From positions 1 to 57,068 of the forward strand of contig ONEB01000013.1 in NCBI GenBank assembly GCA_900316745.1: a stretch of 57,068 nucleotides of DNA. Reading direction: 5' to 3'. Of this stretch, positions 23,505 through 31,783 are shown one piece after another. Positions within the stretch are counted from its first letter, which is position 1. Each line of letters starts with the position of its first letter. Source of the DNA: an uncultured Eubacteriales bacterium (GTDB lineage: Bacteria > Bacillota > Clostridia > Oscillospirales > Oscillospiraceae). The position numbers and the translations under genes were made by a program. The notes under the pieces are model-generated. The model made no database searches, had not been told where the DNA came from, and was given only the letters and a program-made list of their open reading frames with translations.

Positions 23505-26267
23505 ATGATTCGGAAAACACTGATCATCAACGGCGTGGAACGCAAGCTCGTCATGGAACAGGACGAAACGCTGGCAACCGTACTCCGCGAGCACCTGCTG
23601 CTCACCGGCTGCAAGATCGGCTGCGGCGAAGGCCACTGCGGCGCGTGCAACGTGATCATGAACGGCAAGGTCACGAAGAGCTGCATCTACAAGATGAGCC
23701 GCGTGCCGGACGGCGCCGAGATCACGACGATCGAAGGCGTCGGCACGCTGAGCGATATGCACCCGCTGCAGGTGGCGTGGATGGCGCACGGCTGCGCCCA
23801 GTGCGGCTTCTGCACGCCGGGCTTCATCATCAGCGCGAAGGTGCTGCTCGAGCAGAACCCGAGCCCGACGAGAGAAGAGGTCCGCGACTGGTTCAACAAG
23901 ACCCGCAACCTCTGCCGCTGCACCGGCTACAAGCCGCTGATCGACGCCGTCATGGACGCCGCCGCCGTGCTGCGCGGCGAGATGACCAAGGAAGATCTCG
24001 TCTTCAAGCCCACGGGCGACAGCATCAAGGGCACGAAGTACATCCGTCCGTCCGCGGCCCAGAAGGTCACCGGCACCTGGGACTTCGGCGCTGACGACGC
24101 GCTGAAGATGCCGGAGAACACCCTCCGCCTCGCGCTGACGCAGGCGAAGGTCTCCCACGCGAACATCAAGAGCATCGACACAAGCGAAGCCGAGAAGATG
24201 CCCGGCGTCTTCAAGGTCATCACCTACAAGGACATTCTGGCTGCCGGCGGCACGAACCAGATCAACGGCCTCGTCATGCTGCCGAAGCACAACAAGACCG
24301 ACGGCTTTGAGCGCCCGGTCCTCTGCTCGGACAAGATCTTCCAGTTCGGCGACGCGATCGCCATCGTGGCGGCGGACACCGAAGCGCACGCCCGCGCTGC
24401 GGCCGACGCCGTGAAGGTGGAGATCGAGGAGCTGCCGGCCTACATGAGCGCCCCGGATGCCATGGCGCCCGACGCCATTGAGATCCACCCCGGCACGCCC
24501 AACGTGTTCTATGAGACCAACTGCATCAAGGGCCCCGACTTTGACTGGGACAGCATCCCCGACGAGCAGCAGGTCGAGATCGAGAGCTACTGCTCCCGCC
24601 AGCCGCACCTGCATCTGGAGCCCGACTGCGGCTATGCCTACATCGACGAGGACGGCATGGTCACCGTGCACTCCAAGTCCATCGGCATCCACCTGCACAT
24701 GCCCATGATTGCGGGCGGCATCGGCGTCCCGATGGAGAAGCTGCGCCTCGTGCAGAACCACGCGGGCGGCACCTTCGGCTATAAGTTCTCGCCCACGAAC
24801 GAGGCCATCCTCGGCGCGGCGGCGAAGATCTGCGAGCGCCCGGTGTCCCTGGTCTTCAACCAGTTCCAGAACATCACCTACACCGGCAAGCGCTCCCCCG
24901 CCTTCATGCACATCAAGCTCGCCGCCGACAAGGACGGCAAGCTGCTGGCCCTCTGGGGCGACAACTACGTCGACCACGGCCCGTACTCCGAGTTCGGCGA
25001 TCTGCTGACCATGCGTCTGAGCCAGTTCACCGGCGCGGGCTACGGCATCCCCTCGATCCGCAACAAGAGCCAGACCGTCTTCACGAACCACGCCTGGGGC
25101 TCGGCCTTCCGCGCCTACGGCTCGCCGCAGTCCTTCATGGGCTCCGACATCGCCATCGACTGCCTTGCCGCCAAGATGGGCATCGATCCCTTCGAGATGC
25201 GCGCCATGAACTGCTACAAGGAGTCTGAGGGCACCACGATCCCGACCGGCTATCCCCCGGAGGTCTACTGCGAGGAGGCACTCTTTGAGAAGGCCCGCCC
25301 GCTGTACTACGCCGGAAAGAAGCGCTGCGAGGAGAAGAACGCCGCCTCCGACGGCCGTTATAAGTACGGCATCGGCGTCTCCCTCGGCGTCTACGGCTGC
25401 GGCCTCGACGGTGTGGACACCTCCTCCGCCTTCGCGGAGCTGAATCCCGACGGCACGGTCACGATCTACGTCTCCTGGGAGGATCACGGTCAGGGCGCCG
25501 ACATGGGCGCGCTCGTCTCCGCGCATGAGACCCTGCGTCAGGCCGGCATCAAGCCCGAGCAGATCCGCCTCGTGATGAACGACACGAAGCTCACCCCGAA
25601 CTCCGGCCCCGCCGGCGGTTCCCGCTCGCAGGTCATGAGCGGCAACGCCTGCCGTCTCGCCGCCGAAGCGCTGCTCGCCGAGATGAAGAAGGACGACGGA
25701 ACCTGGCGCACCTACGACGAGATGGTCGCCGACGGCAAGCAGCTCAAGGTCGAGGGCAACTGGGTCACCACTTTCTGCGCCGACCACCCGATCGATCAGG
25801 ACACCGCCCAGGGCGAGCCCTTCGCGACCTACATGTACACGATCTTCCTGCCCGAGGTCTGTGTCGACACCCAGACCGGCAAGGTCAAGGTGGAAAAATT
25901 CACCTGCGTGGCCGATGTCGGCACGATCATGAACAAGCTCCTTGTCGACGGCAACTTCTACGGCGGTCTCGCGCAGGGCATCGGCCTCGCGCTGACGGAG
26001 GACTTCGAGGATCTGTCGAAGCACGTGAGCCTCATGAAGTGCGGCATCCCGTATCCGAACGACGTTCCGGACGACATCGAGCTGCACTACAACGAGACCT
26101 ATCGTCCCTCCGGCCCGTACGGTGCGGCCGGCTGCGGCGAGGCTCCGCTGGATGCGCCGCATCCCGCCATCCTCAACGCCATCTTCGCCGCCACGGGCGC
26201 CCGCGTGACCCGCATCCCGGCAACGCCGGACAAGGTGCTCGCCGCGCTCAAAGCGCTTGAGGCGTAA
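23505..26267 (+). CDS. mop: Molybdenum aldehyde oxidoreductase (Mop type)
   Basis: A 920-residue xanthine-oxidase-family enzyme without FAD domain, like Desulfovibrio gigas aldehyde oxidoreductase (907 residues). The first [2Fe-2S] site uses Cys40, 45, 48 and 60, the second Cys100, 103, 137 and 139, the same positions as in D. gigas. Molybdopterin-domain motifs follow: GGTFGYKFSPTNEA, AFRAYGSPQ, GPAGGSRSQVMSGN and, near the end, AAGCGEAPLDAPHP with the catalytic glutamate. It oxidises aldehydes to acids using molybdopterin-cytosine-dinucleotide cofactor. Its third codon positions are far richer in C and G than those of neighbours, indicating high expression. AAGGAGG precedes the ATG. Confidence 0.95.
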   Translation: MIRKTLIINGVERKLVMEQDETLATVLREHLLLTGCKIGCGEGHCGACNVIMNGKVTKSCIYKMSRVPDGAEITTIEGVGTLSDMHPLQVAWMAHGCAQCGFCTPGFIISAKVLLEQNPSPTREEVRDWFNKTRNLCRCTGYKPLIDAVMDAAAVLRGEMTKEDLVFKPTGDSIKGTKYIRPSAAQKVTGTWDFGADDALKMPENTLRLALTQAKVSHANIKSIDTSEAEKMPGVFKVITYKDILAAGGTNQINGLVMLPKHNKTDGFERPVLCSDKIFQFGDAIAIVAADTEAHARAAADAVKVEIEELPAYMSAPDAMAPDAIEIHPGTPNVFYETNCIKGPDFDWDSIPDEQQVEIESYCSRQPHLHLEPDCGYAYIDEDGMVTVHSKSIGIHLHMPMIAGGIGVPMEKLRLVQNHAGGTFGYKFSPTNEAILGAAAKICERPVSLVFNQFQNITYTGKRSPAFMHIKLAADKDGKLLALWGDNYVDHGPYSEFGDLLTMRLSQFTGAGYGIPSIRNKSQTVFTNHAWGSAFRAYGSPQSFMGSDIAIDCLAAKMGIDPFEMRAMNCYKESEGTTIPTGYPPEVYCEEALFEKARPLYYAGKKRCEEKNAASDGRYKYGIGVSLGVYGCGLDGVDTSSAFAELNPDGTVTIYVSWEDHGQGADMGALVSAHETLRQAGIKPEQIRLVMNDTKLTPNSGPAGGSRSQVMSGNACRLAAEALLAEMKKDDGTWRTYDEMVADGKQLKVEGNWVTTFCADHPIDQDTAQGEPFATYMYTIFLPEVCVDTQTGKVKVEKFTCVADVGTIMNKLLVDGNFYGGLAQGIGLALTEDFEDLSKHVSLMKCGIPYPNDVPDDIELHYNETYRPSGPYGAAGCGEAPLDAPHPAILNAIFAATGARVTRIPATPDKVLAALKALEA

Positions 26268-26298
26268 GACTGTTCAAATCTGAGAAACCATGGTATAT

Positions 26299-26328
26299 TG
26301 GGGATGTGGACATTCGTCCACATCCCCA
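26299..26328 (+). terminator. Intra-operon hairpin after mop
   Basis: A perfect 13-bp stem, TGGGGATGTGGAC with GTCCACATCCCCA, around a 4-base loop. Only a weak U-tract (TGTTT) follows, so it is likely a partial terminator or mRNA-stability element that keeps mop expression above that of the accessory genes. Confidence 0.65.
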
Positions 26329-26352
26329 TGTTTCCAATCGGGAGGGATCGCC

Positions 26353-28650
26353 ATGACAAGCAGAATTCCGGAGCGTGGCTCGACCCATGTCTATAACGTC
26401 AGCAAGATCTCCAAAGAGGAGATCGACAGCATGGTGGAACGCTGCGTCTATGAGCAGCCCCCCTTCTGCAATGCAGCCTGCCCGCTGAAGCTGGACACCC
26501 GCACCCTGCTGAAAGCGGCGGCTGCGGGGAACTTCAAAAAAGCGCTGCAGCTGTATGAAAAGATCGCTCCCTTCCCGCTGATCCTCTCGCATGGCTGCGA
26601 GGCGCCGTGCGAGGCCAAATGCCGCCTCTGTGAGCGCGGCGACGGCGTCGCCATCCGCGCGGTGGAGGCAGCCGCTGCCCGCTTCGGCGAGCAGTCCAAA
26701 CTGGGCGGCGTGTTTCGCAGCACCAAAAAGCAGAAGGCAGCGGTCTTCGGCTCGGGCCTGTTCGCGCTCTTTCTCGCCGGCGAGCTGGAAAAGAAGATGT
26801 ATCCGGTCACGGTGTTCTGCGCTGAGCCGGACGAGGAGACGTATCTGCGCGGCGCGGCGCCTTTTCTGGATGAGACGGCCTTCGACCTGGAGCTGAAACG
26901 GCTGAAGCGGAAGGAAATTCGTTTCGAGTTCGGCTGTGAACTGACGCCGGACTTCTTCGAGCAAAAGCGAGGAGAGTTTCAGATCCTCTGCGCGTCGGAG
27001 GCGGCGGCAAAGATCTTTTTCCCCGAAGCGGAATGCACGCCGGATGTCATGCTTTATGAGCCGGAAAATCTGATCATGGGCTGCGGCAGCGGCGTGATGG
27101 ACGCGGCTTTCGGCGCGAAAAAGGCGGCGCTGACCGCGGATCGTCTGGCGCAGAAGCTCGACCCCCGCAACACCCGCGGGCATGAGGGGCCGAGCGAGAG
27201 CAGGCTCTACACCGATCTCTCTGCCGCCGGGGCGCTGCAACGCGTACCGGGCGCTGCGGAGGGCTACACGCGGGAGCAGGCCATCGAAGAGGCCAAGCGC
27301 TGCCTCCAGTGCCGCTGCGAGGAATGTCTGAAAACCTGCGCCTATCTGCGGCATTACGGGAAGCATCCCGGCCTGCTCGCAAGGGAGATCTACAACAACA
27401 CACAGATCATCATGGGCGACCATCAGCTGAACAAGCCCATGAACTCCTGCGCGCTCTGCGGGCAGTGCACGGCGGTATGCCCCAACGGCATGGACATGGC
27501 GCGCGTCTGCCACATGGCGCGGGAGAACATGGTCGCCACGGACAAGATGGCCCTGGCGCCCCACGAGTTCGCGCTGCTGGACATGCTGTTCTCCAATGAA
27601 GAAGCTTTCCTCTCCCGGCCCCAGCCGGGGTATGAGACCTGCCGCTACGTGTTCTTCCCCGGCTGTCAGGCCGCGGCCGTCGCGCCGGAGACGGTGCGCG
27701 CGGCATGGGAGGATCTCTCCGCGCGGCTGGACGGCGGCGTGGGGATCATGCTCGGCTGCTGCGGCGCGATCGCCGACTGGGCGGGGCGCACGGAGATCTA
27801 TGAACAGACAAAGGCGTTTCTGGATTCTGAGCTCTCCAAGCTGGGCGACCCCATCGTGATCGCGGGTTGCCCCACCTGCGCAAAGCAGCTCCGCGGGCAC
27901 GAGGGGCTGCAGGTCGTCGGCATTTGGGACGTGCTGCTGCAGCGCGGTCTGCCGGAGGGCGCGAAGGGGCTCGACCGCCCCGCCGCGCTCCACGACGCCT
28001 GCGGCGCCAGAGGCGACAGCGAAACCCAAAACGCGATCCGAAGCCTTGCAAAGCAGCTGGGATGTGCGCTGACAGAGCCGACGGACGCCGGCGACCGCGC
28101 GCCCTGCTGCGGCTACGGCGGGCTCTCCGCCTACGCGAACCCCGAGGTCGCCTCGGAGCTGACGGAACAGTGTCTCAGCCGGGACGAGGGACCGTGGATC
28201 ACCTACTGCATGGCCTGCCGCGACCGGTTCGCCAGAGCGGGGCAGGAAACGCACCATCTGCTGGAGCTGGTCTACGGCAAGGATGCACAGGACGCGCCGG
28301 ACATCAGCGAAAAACGGCGCAACCGCCGCGCGCTCAAGCGCGAGCTGCTGCGGGAATACTGGAACGAGGAGACCAAGGGCATGGAGCCGGAATTCAAAGT
28401 GACCTACACCCCGGAGGCCCGGGCGATGATGGATCAGCGCATGATCCTCACCGAGGACGTGGAAAACGTGCTACGCGCCATGCGCGAGACGGGCGAGGCC
28501 GTGCTCGACGGCGAAAGCGGGCTCATCATCGCCCGCACACGCATCGGCAACACGACCTTCTGGGTCAGCTTCACGGAAGACGGTGCGGATGCTTATATCG
28601 TGCACCGGGCGTACAGCCACCGGATGCAGGTAGTAAGGAGGCAGGGCTGA
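26353..28650 (+). CDS. Multi-cluster Fe-S protein, disulfide-oxidoreductase-like (mop cluster)
   Basis: A 765-residue protein. The N-terminus resembles the Fe-S domain of glutamate synthase small subunit/dihydropyrimidine dehydrogenase (PPFCNAACPLKLDTRTLLKA, CEAPCEAKCRLCERG). The FAD/NAD region that should follow is short and altered (VFGSGLFALFLAGELEKK instead of GxGxxG). Then come cluster motifs CLQCRCEECLKTC and CALCGQCTAVCP, and two CCG-type segments (LGCCGAIADW, PCCGYGGLSAYANPE) as in HdrB/GlpC. It ends in an unrelated domain of about 80 residues. I relate it to the dicluster-binding oxidoreductases found beside Mop in Desulfovibrio. A likely electron-transfer or sulfur-handling protein for Mop maturation. 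Confidence 0.8.
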   Translation: MTSRIPERGSTHVYNVSKISKEEIDSMVERCVYEQPPFCNAACPLKLDTRTLLKAAAAGNFKKALQLYEKIAPFPLILSHGCEAPCEAKCRLCERGDGVAIRAVEAAAARFGEQSKLGGVFRSTKKQKAAVFGSGLFALFLAGELEKKMYPVTVFCAEPDEETYLRGAAPFLDETAFDLELKRLKRKEIRFEFGCELTPDFFEQKRGEFQILCASEAAAKIFFPEAECTPDVMLYEPENLIMGCGSGVMDAAFGAKKAALTADRLAQKLDPRNTRGHEGPSESRLYTDLSAAGALQRVPGAAEGYTREQAIEEAKRCLQCRCEECLKTCAYLRHYGKHPGLLAREIYNNTQIIMGDHQLNKPMNSCALCGQCTAVCPNGMDMARVCHMARENMVATDKMALAPHEFALLDMLFSNEEAFLSRPQPGYETCRYVFFPGCQAAAVAPETVRAAWEDLSARLDGGVGIMLGCCGAIADWAGRTEIYEQTKAFLDSELSKLGDPIVIAGCPTCAKQLRGHEGLQVVGIWDVLLQRGLPEGAKGLDRPAALHDACGARGDSETQNAIRSLAKQLGCALTEPTDAGDRAPCCGYGGLSAYANPEVASELTEQCLSRDEGPWITYCMACRDRFARAGQETHHLLELVYGKDAQDAPDISEKRRNRRALKRELLREYWNEETKGMEPEFKVTYTPEARAMMDQRMILTEDVENVLRAMRETGEAVLDGESGLIIARTRIGNTTFWVSFTEDGADAYIVHRAYSHRMQVVRRQG

Positions 28651-28868
28651 TGGACGAGAGAAGCTATTACACCATAGACCCCGAGGGCAAGCTGCAGTGT
28701 CTCAAATGCGGCGTGCCGCTCGTGAAGGGCAAGGCAAAGTTTCTTTATCTCGACAACGGCTTTCCCGTGGAGCTGCCGGTCTGCCCCAAGTGCGGGTTCG
28801 TCTATGTGCCGGAGTCGCTGGCGCTGGGCAAGGTGCTCTCCGTGGAAAAGGCGCTGGAGGACAAATGA
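28650..28868 (+). CDS. Small zinc-ribbon redox protein (DVU_1557-like)
   Basis: A 72-residue protein with two Cys-x2-Cys-Gly pairs (CLKCG near residue 17 and CPKCG near residue 45), the pattern of a zinc ribbon or rubredoxin-like site. Its ATG overlaps the stop of the multi-cluster gene (TGATG), so translation is coupled. The family accompanies Mop-type aldehyde oxidoreductases; its biochemical role is unknown, perhaps redox or metal transfer. Confidence 0.78.
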   Translation: MDERSYYTIDPEGKLQCLKCGVPLVKGKAKFLYLDNGFPVELPVCPKCGFVYVPESLALGKVLSVEKALEDK

Positions 28869-29365
28869 CACGGCACCCGGGAGATACGAATCATCTGATT
28901 GAGCTCGCCGGGCTGCGGCCCGGCGCGAGGGTGCTCGATCTCGGTGCGGGCGACGGCGACGGCGTGCGCCTGCTGCGCACGCTCGGCCATGACGCCTGCG
29001 GCATCGACCGAAAGGCCGCGCCGGACGTGGAAGCGGGAGATCTCCTGCACACCGGCTTTGCGGGCGGCAGCTTTGACGCCGTGATGAGCGAGTGCGCCTT
29101 CTTCGTCTCGGGCGACGTGCCCGGCGCACTGAGAGAGAGCGCAAGACTCTTAAAGCAAGGCGGCACGCTGCTGCTGGCAGACGTGTTTTTTCAGCCCCCG
29201 GAGCCGCTGCTGACCGCGGCGGGGTTCCGAATCACAAAACAGGAAGACTGGACAAAAGCATGGCGGGAGTATTATCTCCGCTCGATCTGGGAGGGCACGG
29301 CGGACGTCTGCCCCGTCCCGAAGGGAAAAAGCGCGTATTGGATGCTGATTGCGAGAAAGGACTGA
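28865..29365 (+). CDS. SAM-dependent methyltransferase (DVU_1556-like)
   Basis: A 166-residue class I methyltransferase. The SAM-binding motif VLDLGAGDGDGVRLLRTL is near the start, followed by ACGIDRK and SFDAVMSECAFFV, then LLKQGGTLLLADVFF. It is compact and lacks an obvious substrate domain. The start overlaps the previous stop (ATGA). In the arrangement known from Desulfovibrio such a gene lies in the same maturation set; whether it methylates a cofactor, a protein or a small molecule is unknown. Confidence 0.82.
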   Translation: MTRHPGDTNHLIELAGLRPGARVLDLGAGDGDGVRLLRTLGHDACGIDRKAAPDVEAGDLLHTGFAGGSFDAVMSECAFFVSGDVPGALRESARLLKQGGTLLLADVFFQPPEPLLTAAGFRITKQEDWTKAWREYYLRSIWEGTADVCPVPKGKSAYWMLIARKD

Positions 29366-29369
29366 TCGT

Positions 29370-29798
29370 ATGGAACTGATGGAACGGATCATGGAACACG
29401 CGCAAAGCGGCTATTTCTGCTCGCAAATCCTCATGAAGCTGCTGCTGGAGACCGTGGGCGAGGAAAACCCCGCGCTGGTCGGCGCGGCGGGCGGCCTCTG
29501 CGGCGGCGTGGGCTTTACGAGCAACACCTGCGGCTGCATGACGGCCGGCGCCTGCATGATCTCCTATTTCACCGGCAAGCGCGAGCCGGACGGGGCGGAT
29601 CATCCCCTGCACCGCGAGGTGCTTGCGGAGTTCGTGCGCCGGTTCACCGCGTTTCTTACAGAGCAGTACGGCGGCACGGAGTGCATGTGCGTGCTGCACG
29701 GGGACTTTTCCCAGCGCGGCAAGCACTGCCCGCAGATCATGGCCTTCACCTATGAGACGGTCATGGAGCTGCTGGAGGAAAAGGATCTGCTGGAATGA
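29370..29798 (+). CDS. C-GCAxxG-C-C family redox protein (DVU_1555-like)
   Basis: A 142-residue helical protein with the conserved cysteine pattern of the C_GCAxxG_C_C family (GLCGGVGFTSNTCGCMTAGA, later CMCVLHGDF and KHCPQIM). Members are putative redox or metal-binding proteins of unknown reaction. The ATG at 29370 is eight bases from AAAGGA. The stop overlaps the next start (ATGA). A role in electron or sulfur transfer during Mop maturation is inferred from the operon. Confidence 0.8.
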   Translation: MELMERIMEHAQSGYFCSQILMKLLLETVGEENPALVGAAGGLCGGVGFTSNTCGCMTAGACMISYFTGKREPDGADHPLHREVLAEFVRRFTAFLTEQYGGTECMCVLHGDFSQRGKHCPQIMAFTYETVMELLEEKDLLE

Positions 29799-30997
29799 CC
29801 ATCACGCGGCTGGATGCGCTGATGCGTGAGCAGGAACACATGGCCTCGACCTCCCGAAAGGAGATCGAGGCCATGCAGCTGGGAAAGCTCAACGCGCTGC
29901 TGCAGAGAGAACACGACCGGCAGGGCTTCTATCGAGACCTGCCGGCGTCGCTGCGTTCTCTGGACGATCTGAAGGCGCTGCCGTTCACGACTGCAGAAGA
30001 TCTTGCAGAACACGGAAGCAGTATGCTGCTGCTCTCACAAAGTGCGGTTGAGCGCGTCATCACCGAGCGCACCAGCGGCACCACCGGAGCCGCCAAGCGG
30101 CTGTTTTACACCGCGGGTGATCTGGAGCGCGCGGTGCAGCTGTTCACGGCGGGGCTGGGCGAACTGATCTTCCCCGGCAGCGTCACGATGATCTGCTTCC
30201 CCTTCTCCGGGCCGAACGGGCTGGGCGAGCTGATTGCCGAGGCAGTCGAGCGCCTCGGAGCCAGACCGCTCCGCGTCGGCGTCGGAAAAAGCTACGCGGA
30301 GCTCGCGGAGATCCTTCAGCGGGAACAGCCGGACACGTTTGTCGGCATGCCGGTGCCGCTTTTGAGCCTGCTGCGGGTCTGCGGCAGAGGGAGCCTTCGC
30401 CGCGCGCTCGTGAGCGGCGACGCCTGCCCCGAGGCGGTGCTGCGCTGCGCGGAGGAATTGCTCGGCTCTAAATTGTTTCCGCACTACGGCTCGCGCGAGA
30501 TGGCGCTCGGCGGCGCTATTACCTGCAGCGCCCACGCCGGCATGCATCTGCGTGAAAATCACGTGATTGCGGAAATCGTCTCGCCGGACGGCGCTCCTCT
30601 GCCGGAGGGCGAATGGGGCGAGCTCGTCATCACCACCATCGGCATGGAGGCCTTGCCGCTCATCCGCTATCGTACCGGCGACCGGACGCGCATCCTCCCG
30701 GGCCCCTGCCCCTGCGGGAGTACGATCCGAAGACTGGAAATCCGCTCCCGCCTGGACGCGACGGAATTTTTGGATCTGGAAAATGCCGTGTTCTCTCTCC
30801 CGTGGGTCGCGGACTACCGCCCCATACGGAAGGCCGACGGGCTGCGGCTCGAGGTTCTCACCTGCGGTGCGCCGCCCTTGAAGCTCCCGGATCTCGGAGC
30901 GAGATGGTCTCTCCGCCCCGTCCGACCGGAGGATCGTCCGCTGATTGCTGAAAAGCGAGGCTTCGCAAAACCGGTATATCTATTTTCATCTGAATGA
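29795..30997 (+). CDS. Phenylacetate-CoA-ligase-like adenylating enzyme (DVU_1553-like)
   Basis: A 400-residue member of the ANL adenylate-forming superfamily, in the phenylacetate-CoA ligase/coenzyme F390 synthetase branch. The phosphate-binding loop TERTSGTTGAAKRLFYT is intact, followed by FPHYGSREMALGGA, GEWGELVITTIGMEALPLI and YRTGDRTRI. It is last in the mop operon. The substrate is unknown: it could activate the carboxylate produced by the aldehyde oxidoreductase, or it could adenylate a cofactor or sulfur carrier. Downstream are a dispersed repeat and a terminator. Confidence 0.82.
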   Translation: MTITRLDALMREQEHMASTSRKEIEAMQLGKLNALLQREHDRQGFYRDLPASLRSLDDLKALPFTTAEDLAEHGSSMLLLSQSAVERVITERTSGTTGAAKRLFYTAGDLERAVQLFTAGLGELIFPGSVTMICFPFSGPNGLGELIAEAVERLGARPLRVGVGKSYAELAEILQREQPDTFVGMPVPLLSLLRVCGRGSLRRALVSGDACPEAVLRCAEELLGSKLFPHYGSREMALGGAITCSAHAGMHLRENHVIAEIVSPDGAPLPEGEWGELVITTIGMEALPLIRYRTGDRTRILPGPCPCGSTIRRLEIRSRLDATEFLDLENAVFSLPWVADYRPIRKADGLRLEVLTCGAPPLKLPDLGARWSLRPVRPEDRPLIAEKRGFAKPVYLFSSE

Positions 30998-31050
30998 TTT
31001 GAGGATCGGACGTTTCTTCCGCATAAGGTGTCGTTGAAATAAAAACATCC

Positions 31051-31210
31051 TTCCTTTGACGAGCCGAGCGAGGAATAACACCAAATTAACACCAAGAATA
31101 CATTTTCCGGAAACTTATAGATATAGTAAAAGTCCTGAAATCGTTGAGATTTCAGGACTTTTTGTGGTACGAGTACAGATAATGGATTTGGTTTGCAGGC
31201 AGCGAACAGG
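31051..31210 (+). repeat. Dispersed repeat copy 2
   Basis: Matches copies 1 and 3 from the last codons of an XRE-protein tail (SFDEPSEE, stop) through TAACACCAAATTAACACC, the terminator AGTCCTGAAATC/GATTTCAGGACT with T5, then GTGGTACGAGTACAGATAAT and GAACAGG. Fewer XRE codons remain than in copies 1 and 3. It follows the mop operon and may serve as its terminator. It fills the gap between 30,998 and 31,300. Confidence 0.75.
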
Positions 31211-31314
31211 CATCTTAAGGGCTCCGCTTCTGAAAATGTATCGTGTGCTGCATCGTGTCTTTTTCGTTGTCAATAGGTATCTTTTCCGATACCGAGTATC
31301 TTGAAAAATCGTAC

Positions 31315-31343
31315 TTGCGCGGCTTCAAAATCGGTCGTATAAT
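31315..31343 (+). promoter_or_regulatory. Promoter of the flavoprotein/HxlR operon
   Basis: TTGCGC (31315-31320), 17-base spacer, TATAAT (31338-31343). Transcription would start only about ten bases before the annotated ATG at 31361. Confidence 0.7.
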
Positions 31344-31360
31344 CAAACCAGTTCAAAAAT

Positions 31361-31783
31361 ATGACCAAGGAGGATCATACTATCTCAAATGCTGCAAAGG
31401 TACACGAATTTCTGAACGAGGCCAAGCTCTTCTATTTCCTCACCACGGACGGTAATCAGCCCAAGGGGCGTCCCTTTGGGTTCCAGATGCTGGTGGACGA
31501 CGTGCTCTATTTCGGCTGCGGCACGTTCAAGAACGTTTTCAAGCAGCTGACCGCCAATCCCAGGGTGGAGGTCCTGGCCGTAAACGGCGGCGAGTTTCTG
31601 CGCTATGACGGTGTGGCCACGGTCGTCAAGGACGAGGCTCTGCTGGAGAAGGTGCGCGCGGCGATGCCCCAGATCATGGAGCTCTACGACAAGAACGGCT
31701 GGGAGATGGGGCTGTTTTATCTGGAAAACGGCCACGCCGAGATCCGCGGCATGATGGATCTGAAAGAGGAGTTCGACGTCTGA
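31361..31783 (+). CDS. Pyridoxamine-5'-phosphate-oxidase-like flavoprotein
   Basis: A split-barrel flavin-binding protein of up to 140 residues, with FLNEAKLFYFLTTDGNQPKG and RPFGFQMLVDDVLYFGCG typical of the PNPOx-like family. Such small proteins bind FMN, F420 or heme and act as reductases or stress proteins. The start is unclear: the only in-frame ATG (31361) has no ribosome site, while a strong AAGGAGG (31367-31373) lies inside the frame and points to ATC at 31382. The stop overlaps the HxlR start (TGATG). Confidence 0.8.
   Translation: MTKEDHTISNAAKVHEFLNEAKLFYFLTTDGNQPKGRPFGFQMLVDDVLYFGCGTFKNVFKQLTANPRVEVLAVNGGEFLRYDGVATVVKDEALLEKVRAAMPQIMELYDKNGWEMGLFYLENGHAEIRGMMDLKEEFDV

Noticed and set aside
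23418-26162. 914-codon minus-strand frame opposite mop
   Set aside because: Shadow caused by the strong codon bias of mop; no domain features and no ribosome site.
26248-28257. 669-codon minus-strand frame opposite the multi-cluster gene
   Set aside because: Antisense shadow; the plus-strand product has ordered cysteine clusters and overlapping operon neighbours.
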